Below are positions 8,971-19,246 of a DNA stretch of 64,000 nucleotides, one piece after another (the stretch's first letter is position 1; the number at the start of each line of letters is the position of its first letter). Under the pieces are notes generated by a model. It was not told the origin of the DNA. It worked only from the letters and a program-made list of their open reading frames with translations, and did not search any database. Position numbers and translations under genes: made by a program. Source of the stretch: Ypsolopha sequella (taxonomy: Eukaryota > Arthropoda > Insecta > Lepidoptera > Ypsolophidae); contig OW204011.1 in the NCBI GenBank assembly GCA_934047225.1, positions 18,240,339 through 18,304,338 on the forward strand, read 5' to 3'.

Positions 8971-11186
8971 ACGCACAAAACAACTCTTTGTGTACGGAAC
9001 ACAAAACATAATTCTTTGGTTACGGAACACAAAACAAAACTCTTTGGGTACGGAATACAAAACATAATTCTTTGGTTACGGAACACAAAACATAAATCTT
9101 TGGGTACGGAACACAAAACATAAATCTTTGGGTACGGAACACAAAACATAACTCTTTGGGTACGGAATACAAAACATAACTCTTTGGGTACGGAACACAA
9201 AACAAAACTCTTTGGGTACGGAACACAAAACATAACTCTTTGGGTACGGAACACAAAACATAACTCTTTGGGTACGGAATACAAAACATAACTCTTTGGG
9301 TACGGAACACAAAACATAACTCTTTGGGTACGGAACACAAAACATAACTCTTTGGGTACGGAATACAAAACATAACTCTTTGGGTACGGAACACAAAACA
9401 TTATCTTTGTGTACGGAACACAAAACATAAATCTTTGGGTACAGAACACAAAACATTACTCTTTGGGTACGGAATACAAAACATAACTCTTTGGGTACGG
9501 AACACAAAACATAATCTTTGTGTACGGAACACAAAACATAAATCTTTGGGTACAGAACACAAAACATAACTCTTTGGGTACGGAACACAAAACATAACTC
9601 TTTGGGTACGGAATACAAAACATAACTCTTTGGGTACGGAACACAAAACATAACTCTTTGGGTACGGAACACAAAACATAAATCTTTGGGTACAGAACAC
9701 AAAACATTACTCTTTGGGTACGGAATACAAAACATAACTCTTTGGGTACGGAACACAAAACATAATCTTTGTGTACGGAACACAAAACATAAATCTTTGG
9801 GTACAGAACACAAAACATTACTCTTTGGGTACGGAATACAAAACATAACTCTTTGGGTACGGAACACAAAACATAATCTTTGTGTACGGAACACAAAACA
9901 TAAATCTTTGGGTACGGAACACAAAACAAAACTCTTTGGGTACGGAACACAAAACATAATCTTTGTGTACGGAACACAAAACAAAACTCTTTGGGTACGG
10001 AATACAAAACATAATCTTTGTGTACGGAACACAAAACATAAATCTTTGGGTACGGAACACAAAACAAAACTCTTTGGGTACGGAACACCAAATATAAATC
10101 TTTGGGTACGGAACACAAAACATAACTCTTTGGGTACGGAACACAAAACATAATCTTTGTGTACGGAACACAAAACAAAACTCTTTGGGTACGGAATACA
10201 AAACATAATCTTTGTGTACGGAACACAAAACATAAATCTTTGGGTACGGAACACAAAACAAAACTCTTTGGGTACGGAACACCAAATATAAATCTTTGGG
10301 TACGGAACACAAAACATAACTCTTTGGGTACGGAACACAAAACATAATCTTTGTGTACGGAACACAAAACAAAACTCTTTGGGTACGGAATACAAAACAT
10401 AATCTTTGTGTACGGAACACAAAACATAAATCTTTGGGTACGGAACACAAAACAAAACTCTTTGGGTACGGAACACCAAATATAAATCTTTGGGTACGGA
10501 ACACAAAACATAACTCTTTGGGTACGGAACACAAAACATAATCTTTGTGTACGGAACACAAAACAAAACTCTTTGGGTACGGAATACAAAACATAATTCT
10601 TTGGTTACGGAACACAAAACATAAATCTTTGGGTACGGAACACAAAACAAAACTCTTTGGGTACGGTACACAAAACATAACTCTTTGGGTACGGAATACA
10701 AAACATAACTCTTTGGGTACGGAACACAAAACATAACTCTTTGGGTACGGAATACAAAACATAACTCTTTGGGTACGGAACACAAAACATTATCTTTGTG
10801 TACGGAACACAAAACATAACTCTTTGGGTACGGAACACAAAACATAATCTTTGTGTACGGAACACAAAACATAAATCTTTGGGTACGGAACACAAAACAT
10901 AATCTTTGTGTACGGAACACAAAACATAAATCTTTGGGTACGGAACACAAAACAAAACTCTTTGTGTACGGAACACAAAACATAACTCTTTGGGTACGGA
11001 ACACAAAACATAACTCTTTGGGTACGGAATACAAAACATAACTCTTTGGGTACGGAACACAAAACATAAATCTTTGGGTACAGAACACAAAACATTACTC
11101 TTTGGGTACGGAATACAAAACATAAATCTTTGGGTACGGAACACAAAACATAAATCTTTGGGTACGGAACACAAAACATTACTCTT
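8971..11186. repeat. 27/28-bp minisatellite, about 80 copies, with a 194-bp higher-order block
   Basis: The array is built from 28-bp units with 'ctttgggtacggaacacaaa' and 27-bp units with 'ctttgtgtacggaacacaaa'. From 9959 a seven-unit block of 194 bp (five 28-mers and two 27-mers, one carrying 'ggaacaccaaatat') repeats three times, starting at 9959, 10153 and 10347. The long minus-strand frames through the array are by-products. The core resembles the 'tttgggtacggaaccc' terminus of a dispersed moth repeat, so the array may have grown from such a terminus; this is inference. It stops 84 bp before exon 2. Confidence 0.93.
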
Positions 11187-11269
11187 CCGCATAAAAATAA
11201 CATCGTGTGGAGCTGTGGGCATCAGCTGTGTGAGCTGTGTTTCATTAACATAAAATATTTTTATTTCAG

Positions 11270-11593
11270 CTAAACCAGACCCAGTCACAAACCTCAAAAT
11301 AATAAAAATGGACAATGTTGAGAAACTCGGTAACACAGGCTCTGTCACGCTTCAGTGGGACAAGCCAGCCAGTGGGGGTACCAGAGACAGGTACAATGTA
11401 GAAATGAAAAATACTAAAAAAGATACAAAATGGTCGTTACCTCCAAAATGGTCGTACATTACCTACGTTAACGAACCCAAAAATACTGTAACAATATATC
11501 AATTACCGCTCCGAAATGAGACATTCATATATAAAGTTATCAGTTATAACACGGGCAGCGGTCCGAGTTTGGAAAACCCACAGGTCTTTAAAG
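11270..11593 (+). CDS. FN3-domain exon 2 of the host gene
   Basis: An acceptor 'ttttatttcag' (AG at 11268-11269) is followed by 324 nt, phase 1 to phase 1, ending at AAAG|GTAAGT with GT at 11594-11595. Joined to exon 1 it restores an Ala codon and continues KPDPVTNLKI, a typical FN3 strand A. 'SVTLQWDKPASGGTRDRYNV' supplies the strand B Trp, and 'NETFIYKVISYNTGSGPS' the strand F region. At 108 codons it is slightly longer than a standard 90-100-residue FN3 domain. The intron before it is 5.8 kb and is almost half tandem repeats by length. The intron after it is 38 kb. Identity of the gene remains open, as for exon 1. Confidence 0.85.
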
Positions 11594-11774
11594 GTAAGTT
11601 TTGTTTGTTGACAACCTTCATTTTTGTTATATTTAAAAGCCGACTGATGTCTTTTGGGTGCCTATATATTTTTTCTTCGTACGAAGACCCTTTCAGGACC
11701 TAAAAGAACTGATCCACTGCGTAGCTGCTAACTGTTTGTATTCAAAACTGTGCAGACACGAGAGAGAGTAGACA

Positions 11775-11855
11775 TCACATTCTAAATTAACCCGTATTAC
11801 AGTGTTCATTTAATATAATCACATTCTAAATTAACCCGTATTACAGTATTCATTA
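11775..11855. repeat. 44-bp tandem duplication (second copy partial)
   Basis: Copy 1 is 11775-11818 and copy 2 starts at 11819, sharing 'ctaaattaacccgtattaca' and diverging after about 37 bp. Confidence 0.85.
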
Positions 11856-12007
11856 AGTGCATTCAGTTATCGCTTCTGTGTGGCGCGTGACTGGTGTCGC
11901 TCGCCCCTCACCCCCTTGGGTAAAGAGTACAGTCGATATTTTTGACTCGCTTCAACACGTTGCTGTACTCTCAAGATAACTGTGTATCTGGCTCGGTATC
12001 CGATCGC

Positions 12008-12721
12008 TTGCTTATACCGCGCGTAAGTACTTACAATAAATGGCCTGTCTTGCTTATACCGTGCGTAAGTACTTACAATAAATGGCCTGTCTTGCTTATA
12101 CCGCGCGTAAGTACTTACAATTAATGGCCTGTCTTGCTTATACCGCGCGTAAGTACTTACAATAAATGGCATGTCTTGCTTATACCGCGCGTAAGTACTT
12201 ACAATAAATGGCCTGTTTTGCTTATACCGCGCGTAAGTACTTACAATAAATGGCCTGTCTTGCTTATACCGCGCGTAAGTACTTACAATAAATGGCCTGT
12301 TTTGCTTATACCGCGCGTAAGTACTTACAATAAATGGCCTGTCTTGCTTATACCGCGCGTAAGTACTTACAATAAATGGCATGTCTTGCTTATACCGCGC
12401 GTAAGTACTTACAATAAATGGCCTGTTTTGCTTATACCGCGCGTAAGTACTTACAATAAATGGCCTGTCTTGCTTATACCGCGCGTAAGTACTTACAATA
12501 AATGGCCTGTTTTGCTTATACCGCGCGTAAGTACTTACAATAAATGGCCTGTCTTGCTTATACCGCGCGTAAGTACTTACAATAAATGGCCTGTCTTGCT
12601 TATACCGCGCGTAAGTACTTACAATAAATGGCCTGTCTTGCTTATACCGCGCGTCAGTAATTACAATAAATGGCCTGTCTTGCTTATACCGCGCGTAAGT
12701 ACTTACAACAAATGGCCTGTC
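12008..12721. repeat. 42-bp minisatellite, 17 copies, seeded at a LINE ORF1 start codon
   Basis: There are 17 exact-length units containing 'accgcgcgtaagtacttaca' followed by 'ataaatggcctgtcttgc'. The unit's 3' part, ATGGCCTGTCTTGC, is the same as the first codons of the LINE ORF1 that begins at 12712, at the right edge of the array. The array therefore repeats the ORF start region. The palindrome 'gtaagtacttac' occurs in almost every unit. Open frames through the array (LLIPRVSTYNKWPV repeats) are incidental. Confidence 0.93.
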
Positions 12722-13239
12722 TTGCCTGCAACAAAGCTGTTAAATTCGCTGACACACTTAAATGTGTCGCTTGCCATGAGACTTACCACTATCAGTGTCT
12801 CAATATGACCACTGCAGCCTACATGAGTCAGCATCAAGAGCTTAAACGCTCCAGGCGTTGCCCAACCTGTGCTAATGTAAGAATTCGCCGCAATGACGAT
12901 AACACCCCAGTGCGCACACAACCAATGCTATGTTCAGCGCTAAGTCCAATAATCCGACGATCGACCCTGCCATAATGTTAGAAATAAAGACCCAACTACA
13001 AGCAACCATCAAAGAGTCCGTTGCTGAAGCGGTTAAGATCTGTTTTCAGAAGAAGTTTTCGCGAAGACCTTGAAATGCTCAAAAGTCTGAAATCGACTGT
13101 CAATTTTCTGAGCGCTGATTATGATACCGTGAAATTAGACTTGAAGGGGGTTATGGATACAATTGCTGGACTACAAAAGGAGAACGAAGATCTTTCTGAC
13201 AGTAGTAAAAACTTCAATCGTAGAAACAGTCTTGTATAG
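12712..13239 (+). pseudogene. LINE ORF1 fragment with PHD-type finger and coiled coil
   Basis: From ATG at 12712 the peptide opens MACLACNKAV. It has paired Cys/His in PHD order: C-x2-C, then 'CVACHETYHYQC', then 'CPTC', followed by 'NDDNTPV'. This combination is characteristic of ORF1 of certain lepidopteran LINEs, often labelled zinc finger DNA-binding or FP25K-like proteins. A stop falls at 12975. The coiled-coil portion resumes in another frame at about 13021-13239 ('LKGVMDTIAGLQKENEDLSD'). The copy is thus frameshifted and ends before the C-terminal domain, with the remains of BEL/Pao copy 1 beginning some 60 bp later. No ORF2 follows. Confidence 0.7.
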
Positions 13240-13303
13240 AGTCTATAAATAAAAACAGAGTCAACATAAGCAGATTTAGGTATAGTGTAGTGTAGTGGAC
13301 GAC

Positions 13304-13567
13304 GCATAGTCTAGTGGACTATATTGAAACTCTTGTATTTTTCATGTTTATTTTTCTTATAATGCTGAGTACTGAATGACAAAATGTGGGTTAGGCCCAC
13401 CTTATATACTTACCGTTTTGCACACGGCACTAATCTTATACCTATTTCTTTCTAACATGTGTGTGCGTCCTTGCCTAAGGAATCTATCATGAAAACTCAT
13501 CATAATTTATTTAGTCTTATAGCTAGACTTAGCACAATATTTTTCCCTAATTCTATATCGTATTCCT
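13304..13567 (-). repeat. Partial 3' LTR of BEL/Pao copy 1
   Basis: This matches, in reverse complement, the R/U5-side two thirds of the 453-bp LTRs of copy 2, including the 'cctaacccgcattttgtcat'-type block and the 'gtgccgtgtgcaaaacgg' block. The first part of the LTR and the end of integrase are deleted: LTR sequence joins integrase sequence directly near 13567. It is visibly more diverged than the copy 2 and copy 3 LTRs. Confidence 0.8.
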
Positions 13568-13583
13568 AATCTATTAACATTAT

Positions 13584-14147
13584 TTACTCCTTCATCCATC
13601 TGTGCCAAAAGTGGTCTGCAAGACGCTGCGTAGTCCTCCAGTCCGCCTTCCCAATTATTGCTTTGTCGTCGAATTTTCCAATGACTGGCACTCCGTTTGA
13701 TCGTCCCAAGAGGAAATGGTTTGGCGTTAGGCTTTCTTCGTCTGCTGGATTGGTGCTCACGTTCGTCAATGGTCTGGAGTTAACCATGTGCTCTATTTCA
13801 CTGACCAGTGTGTACAGTGTTTCTTCAGATGGCGCCTTTTCTTTGAGCGTAGCGTAGAGTGCAGTCTTGACTGTTCAAACCATTCGTTCCCATGCTCCTG
13901 CCATGTTTGGTACTCATGGTGGTACGAACTTTCAGCGAATTCCTAGGCCTTGAATCTTCTGCTCTGGGTCTTCTTTCTTCATCTTCTCGAACTCTTCTTT
14001 CAGCTCACGTTCTGCTCCGATGAAATTAGTTCTATTGTCACTGTAGAGAGTGGCCGGTGTTCCTCTTCTTGCTGCCATCAGTGCCTCAGTGCCATTATCA
14101 TGGAACTGGTGCTGAGTGTTTGCGCCAGCTCTAAGGCCCGTATTAAT
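13584..14147 (-). pseudogene. BEL/Pao copy 1 integrase C-terminal part
   Basis: The peptide 'NHFLLGRSNGVPVIGKFDD' and 'DWRTTQRLADHFWHRWMKE' match copy 2 residues almost exactly. Upstream fragments (13860-14140) retain the catalytic core Asp and Glu regions but in shifting frames. The fragment ends where the composite insertion begins after 'cagctctaa'. Confidence 0.8.
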
Positions 14148-15395
14148 AAAACGATCTCAGCTCTGAGAGCGATCTCAATCACGCTCTTGAGATGCGGTTC
14201 TAATTAATAAACCGAACCTGAGTTCACATTGTGAGATCCCGTCATCACTTGAGTGACGCCGTATTAATAAATCAAACTCGGCACTTAAGAGAGCTCTTGA
14301 GATCGCTCTTAGGTGCGTGTTTGCTGAGTGCAGTCCGATGGTGACTTGAGTGCGTGCGTTGACAAGGTTCTTGTTCAGTTTGTGTTAAAATATCATAAAA
14401 GAAATTAATTACTACGAAGTTATCGATCAGATAATTTTGTCAGTTTTTTTTTGTGAATTTCTCGACCGCTTTATTTTTCCTGTAATCTTTACGTAAACAC
14501 ATATTACCATGATTTTTTTCATATTTTTTGATCCACCAGTTTTGGAGAAAAGGGGGGGACATACATATTTTTGTGGTTTTTTTGAAAATAATTTTTTTAT
14601 TTCTTTTTTTGTATTTCTCATTAGTGCTGAATTTTTTTTATCGCTATAGTTTTCCTGTAATTGGCCAGTTTTGATCTACGATTGACATTTTTTTTCACAT
14701 TTTTCGGTTTACCAGTTTCGGATATAAGGGGAGGGGGGAGGGGGGACATACATATTATTGGGGTTTTTTAAAAATTTCTCGAAACCAGTTTCAGTAAATA
14801 TATTAAAAGTATATATTTTTACAATCAGCTTTTTAATACCTACAATTTGATATCCATATTGTATTTTTAGAAAATATTTTTTTTATTTCTTTTTTTGTAT
14901 TTCTCATTAGTTCTGAATTTTTTTTTATCGCTATAGAGTAACTGTAATTGGCCAGTTATGATCTATAATTGTCATTTTTTCATATTTTTCTGTTCACCAG
15001 TTTCGGAGATAAGGGGGGGGGGGGACATACATATTTTTGTTTTTTTTTAAGATTTCTCGAAACCAGTGTCAGTAAATATATTAAAAGTATATATTTTTAC
15101 AATCAGCTTTTTAACACCTACAATTTGATACCCATATTGTATTTTATAAAATATTATTTTTATTTATTTTACTGCTTTTTTTGTATTTCTCATTAGTGCT
15201 GATTTTTTTTAATTGCTATAGTTTTCCTGCAATTGGCCAGTTATGATCTAATCGACGGGTTCCGTACCATTATTTATAAAAACGGCAAAAAAAAACATGT
15301 CTGTTGTATGGGAGCCCCCTTAAATATTTATTTTAATCTGTTTTTTAGTATTTTTTGTTATAGCGGCAACAGAAATACATCATCTGTGAAAATTT
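14148..15395. other. Composite non-coding insertion in BEL copy 1 (MITE-like plus degenerate repeats)
   Basis: Comparison with copy 2 shows this block interrupts integrase sequence between 'cagctctaag' and 'ttgcccttgtagtgagg'. The first 200 bp have 'cgtattaataaa' three times and many inverted 'gatctc/gagatc' motifs, as in a MITE. From 14430 to 15240 a T-rich unit containing 'ggggggacatacatattt' and 'ctcattagtgctgaattttt' is present in about three degenerate copies. From about 15255 to 15395 sequence such as 'ttgtatgggagcccccttaa' and 'agcggcaacagaaatacatc' matches a dispersed repeat I know from moth genomes. No coding potential is seen. Confidence 0.6.
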
Positions 15396-15573
15396 GAACC
15401 GTTGCCCTTGTAGTGAGGTAAGTGAAGAGTACGCCCCAGCGTTTTTCATTTCGTCGGCCTATGGTGATCTTCATTGGCCCAAAGTAGTCGACAGCGGCGT
15501 ATGTAAATGGTCGTCGTAAATGATGTAAATGATGTTGTAGTCATCCTCCTGGTAGGTCTCCCGTCGGTGGTCT

Positions 15574-16430
15574 TCTTCTTCTTCTTCTTCTTGGTGGGCT
15601 CGGTTTCCGCACCTAGTCTCTTTTTTGGACCTTTGTGCGTGGAAAAGTGTGTACCTAGGTCGCCACAGAACTGGCAGAGCGTCCTTGGTTCACCGAGGAT
15701 CTTAATCCGTTGTGTGCTGACTCCTACGCAATCCACTGTCACGTGGGTCGGCGTTTCTTCGATCTCCATACAAGCTCTGCATAGAGAGCTGTCCGTTAGA
15801 CCTATAATATAAAAGTGTCTGTTAAGGTAACTGTGTCCTATGATTAGCCTTACCATCATGCGAAGGTTGGATCTATTAAGACGTAGTAGTTTCTTTGTCA
15901 GACGATGGTCCACGGTAAGTAAAACCGCTTTCATCTGTCTGCAGGCTGTCATGCTTGCCCATTGCTCAGCATGTAGAGAGCTGGTTCTTTCACGCAGCCA
16001 TGTTCGTATCTGGTTAAAGGGCAAGGGAACCAGGGGTTTAGCACCTACTGGTTTTAAAATTGCGCCTTTTTTCGCCAGTTCATCTACTGCGTCGTTGCCC
16101 AGCGATCCACTGTGTCCTTTTATCCACTGGAGGGTTACATTATTGTGACGACTTACCTCTTCCAGTTGATCAAGACATTGTAGTATTAGCCCAGAGTTTA
16201 TTGTGGTCTTGCTAAGGGCTCGTAGTACCGTTGTGTTGTCAGAAAGTATCTTAATATTGAGGCCTCTAGCTTCCCTTCTGAGTACCGCGCTTGTCGCCAG
16301 GATAATTCCGACGCATTCCGCTTGGAAAATCGTATTGTGCTTACCCAAGGCTGTTGATTTGTAAATGTTAAGTTCGGCTGAGTACGCTCCGGCCCCAGTA
16401 CCCTCCTCTGTTTTGGAGCCATCTGTATAT
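15574..16430 (-). pseudogene. LINE RNase H domain and C-terminal region
   Basis: Starting near 16430, the frame reads 'IYTDGSKTEEGTGAGAYSAE', with the first RNase H Asp, then 'QAECVGI' with the Glu, 'ILSDNTTVLRAL' with the second Asp, and 'WIKGHSGSLGNDAVDELAKK' with the last His and Asp. All catalytic positions are present. The C-terminal 'CRACMEIEETPTHVTVDC' is a typical LINE C-terminal Cys/His motif. It ends in a Lys-rich run encoded by the AAG tail, and the listed frame continues past the tail into BEL sequence, so no natural stop is preserved. A frameshift separates it from the RT frame near 16430-16450. Confidence 0.85.
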
Positions 16431-16434
16431 ATCC

Positions 16435-17303
16435 TTACCTCGTGGATATTAGAGTGGTCTGCTGGTTCCTTAAATAATTTCTAGGGATTCTGTCACACGG
16501 TGCATCCATTAGTGGCTGGTGGGACAAAGCCAGCCCAAGAATGGGCGTGTGTGGTGCCCTGTCGTCGCTTTTCCACTGTCCGGCTGCCTTAAGTCTGAAT
16601 GTTGCAGCCGCCGCCTCCTGTTGTATAAACAAATGTAGCGGCGGGATGTCCAGAATTATCTCGAGGGCCGCGGATGCAGTGGTTCGCATGCAACTTGTGG
16701 TTAGCATACAGGCAAGCCTTTGGAACTTTAATAGTACTTTCTGTACGTAACCGGCGTCGTCCATCCTGGGCCACCAGACAACGGCACCGTATGAGACCAT
16801 TGGTCTTATCACTGCTTTATAAAGCCAAAGCATTATGTTTGGGCGTAGTCCCCATTTCTTATCCAATAGGCGTTTGCATTGCCATAATGCTATGGTTCCC
16901 TTTTTCAGTTTGATGTTCATATGTTTTGTCCAATTCAACTTACTGTCAAGTGTCATACCCAGGTATTTGACTTCAGTTGATAGGGTTAATGCAGTGCCGA
17001 AGAGTTTCGGTAGTCCCATGTTCGCCAATTTTCTCTTGTTGGTGAACAGGACTAGTTCCGTTTTTTTCGGGTTCACTGTTAATTGGTACTCCTCGCACCA
17101 TTTTTCAACGACTTTGAATGCACCCTGCATCAGTTCACAGAGTGTGCCTTCGAATTTTCCATTAATAAGAATCGCAAGGTCATTGGCATAGCCTATTGTG
17201 TGAAAGCACCTATCGTTGAGACGTCGGATTAGATCGTCTGCCACGATATTCCAGAGCAGTGGTGATAGGACGCCTCCTTGTGGGCAGCCCTTGGCAACCA
17301 CCA
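16435..17303 (-). CDS. LINE reverse transcriptase C-terminal half with altered catalytic box
   Basis: The frame opens directly at the truncation point with 'GCPQGGVLSPLLWNIVADDL', the RT block 4/5 signature. The catalytic box reads 'GYANDLAIL', where functional LINEs have YADD, so one of the paired catalytic Asp residues is Asn. 'EVKYLGMTLDSKLNWTKH' (thumb-proximal motif) and 'VIRPMVSYGAVVWWP' follow in the usual order. It stops at 16435 through a frameshift before RNase H. The copy is dead at arrival (5'-truncated), so the Asn could be a mutation after insertion or a sequencing variant. Confidence 0.85.
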
Positions 17304-18439
17304 CCCGTCGGTGGTCTCTGCGATGTGATTTTCTTCATACGGCACCACTGGCATTGATGATTCAGTTTTCTGATGCTGGATCTCATCCCTGTGATGTAGT
17401 ATTGTTGCCGTAGTTCGTTCATCACCTCCCGTGGTAGCAGTGTCTATGGTAATCTTCCATATCCAGGCGTGTGATTCTGTGTCTTCCTTCCAGCACTGCA
17501 GGTTTCTTCATAGTATCTTGTACGCCAGTAACCTTTTCGATGCGGCCTTTGACTCGGAGTACTTCTTCCTTATCTAGATAGACTTCGAATCTGCTCAGTT
17601 TGCTTGATTTCTTCAATAGTTGGTTCTTCTTTAGGTTATTGGTTTCTTCACTAAAGCAGTCTTCTTGGCTCTTCTTTATTAAAAGTATTTCTGCTCGTCT
17701 ATTGGTAGAAATTTCTTTTCTTCCATCTTCTTGGGCAGCGTAATCTTTTTCTTCTTCTCTTTTTTGGAATAAGGTTTCCAGTTCTTGTCTTCATGTGCGG
17801 CCGTTACGACATTCTTCTTTCTGCAGATGTCGATGAACATGATAACTCTTGCCATGATCTTCAGTAATTTTTTCCATGTTGAGTAAGTAGGGCTGTTCAT
17901 CTGGAGTGGAAGGTTTTAGACAATTAATGGTTGCTACTCTTTTTACTTTATCTTCTCCTGTTGGCTCCACCTTGTTCTGGAATCTGTTGATTGGCCAGTT
18001 CTTCTCTGTTGTCTGCAGGAAGGATGGTCCGGAAAACCACGCAGATTGTTCGGTGAAATCACTACGGGTGGCTTCATCAGCTGGATTCTGTTTAGTGCGG
18101 ACCCATCTCCATTCTTCTGGTTTGATAAAGTCTTCTTTTTCAGCCAATCTGTGCGCCACGAAGGTCTTGAATTTTCTTGGCTCTGTCTTGATCCATTGTA
18201 TAACTGTACTGGAGTCTGACCAAAAAACTTTCTTCTGTATTTCTACGTCTGTTTCTTCGGTTATGCTTCTGGCCAGCCTGCTGCCAAGTAAGGCGGATTG
18301 CAGCTCAAGACCCGGGACTAAAATTGGTTTCGTTGGCGGGTCCTTGGCTTTCCCTGCGATGAGCATGACTCTGATGCTGCCGTTTTCTTCAGTGGTTCTC
18401 CAGTATGCGGCGGCTGCGTATGCTTCTTTAGCACTTTAG
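17304..18439 (-). pseudogene. BEL/Pao copy 1 RNase H and integrase N-terminal region
   Basis: From 18439 the peptide contains 'KKVFWSDSSTVIQWIKTEP' (RNase H-like Asp motif) and 'WVRTKQNPADEATR', followed by the linker rich in Lys and the integrase HHCC region ('GRHRITRLDMEDYHRHCYHG', then 'HQCQWCRMKK'). Three or more frameshifts break it (near 17800, 17680 and 17420). It ends at the LINE insertion point. The sequence before 18439 is weakly similar and ends around 18480-18500. Confidence 0.82.
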
Positions 18440-18668
18440 CTTGGTCCACTTTTACTGTACTTGAATTATTTGCCTCTTCACTAGGTTGTATCTTTCTTTT
18501 TTTTTGCTAAGAAGGCTCTCGAACTGCCAATCCCTTTCTTATTCTAGAATCAATTATTTCAGGCAATAAACACTCTAAATAAAACCGCACTAACTTTGGC
18601 ATCATTTTTTTATCCCAAAACTCATCATTTCTGTTAATGTATTCCGTTTTTAAAGGGTAATCATCTCC

Positions 18669-19246
18669 ATTATAATATATATAATCGGGTCTACCGCGAT
18701 CAATTTTTACCTTTTTATGAAAAGGGGTCAAGGAACACATAGCAGCTGTGAAAAACCGGCAGATGTACAAATCAGCGATAGCAGAACATCTTTTAGAATC
18801 CGGGACCAACCACTGGATAGAACTGCATAACCCGAAAATTCTCTCCACCGATCGCCATTACTACCCTAGAATTGTGCGTGAAGCAATTGAAATCAAGAAA
18901 CATCCAAATAATTTCAATAGGGAAGATGGTTTCAAATTGTCTCCCACATGGAGTCCAGTCATCGGGAAATTTTAATCGCGGGTTTCTTCTCTTAGTGCAT
19001 CTCCGGATACTGTGAGTGTTGTGTGCCGTGCGTGAATAAGATAACAATTAATTTTAAAGACTAAATTGTTTTTGCGGGTACAAGGAAAATACTTCGGTCG
19101 TCACCAGCATCTCATCACTGCGCCTCGCCATACTTGCCAGTTTCCCGTAGACCACGAGACATGCAACTGTCTCGAAACGTCGGGTGTCCCCTTTTCGTAA
19201 AAAGGTAAAAATTGATCGCGGTAGACCCGATTATATATATTATAAT
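18669..19246 (+). mobile_element. Penelope-like element 3' fragment bracketed by 59-bp inverted repeats
   Basis: The unit interrupts the YqaJ region. Its ends, about 18669-18728 and 19188-19246, are near-perfect inverted copies of each other ('tcgggtctaccgcgatcaat' and its complement). Between them is the C-terminal coding end of a Penelope-like element, then about 200 bp of 3' sequence containing 'actgtctcgaaacgtcggg', a motif common at Penelope-like termini. A short hairpin precedes GAAAC, but I do not find a full hammerhead core. Confidence 0.65.
18721..18975 (+). pseudogene. Penelope-like C-terminal (GIY-YIG region) coding fragment
   Basis: The frame reads 'VKEHIAAVKNRQMYKSAIAE', then 'HYYPRIVREAIEIKKHPNNF' and 'DGFKLSPTWSPVIGKF' before a stop. 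This is the characteristic end of Penelope-like ORFs, downstream of the GIY-YIG endonuclease core. The RT and most of the endonuclease are absent (5' truncation). Confidence 0.7.

Larger units (their letters stand above)
15574..17303 (-). mobile_element. 5'-truncated RNase H-bearing LINE inserted in BEL copy 1
   Basis: The element is bounded by a 14-bp target duplication, agaccaccgacggg on the minus strand (plus-strand positions 15560-15573 and 17304-17317), within BEL integrase. The 3' end is an (AAG)n tail at 15574-15596. It contains the C-terminal half of RT, an RNase H domain and a Cys/His C-terminus. The presence of RNase H suggests the I/LOA-type group; the exact clade is not settled. 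Confidence 0.88.
13304..18480 (-). mobile_element. BEL/Pao retrotransposon copy 1, 5'-truncated and twice interrupted
   Basis: Same family as the copies at 31573-40140 and 59849-64000, but on the minus strand. Reading 5' to 3' it has RNase H (18439 downwards), the integrase zinc-binding and catalytic regions, the integrase C-terminal part, then a partial 3' LTR. Gag, protease and RT are missing. A LINE (15574-17303) and a composite insertion (about 14148-15395) sit within the integrase region. Frames are broken throughout, so it is a relic. Confidence 0.88.

Noticed and set aside
8949..11348. Minus-strand frames of up to 670 codons with FCVPYPKSYVL-type repeats
   Set aside because: They are by-products of a 27/28-bp array; three consecutive units of 28 bp return to phase and leave several frames open at once.
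11308..11703. 131-codon ORF extending past exon 2
   Set aside because: The part after 11593 is intron; the donor GTAAGT and the end of FN3 similarity set the exon limit.
12008..12721. Possible telomeric or centromeric satellite
   Set aside because: No TTAGG repeats are present and arrays are short and flanked by genic and transposon sequence.
3929..12735. CRISPR-like appearance of regularly spaced 24-42-bp repeats
   Set aside because: Units are contiguous with no unique spacers, no cas genes are present, and the genome is animal.
19085..19200. Hammerhead ribozyme in the Penelope-like 3' region
   Set aside because: A small stem followed by GAAACGTC is seen, but I cannot find the CTGATGA half of the core, so I do not annotate it.
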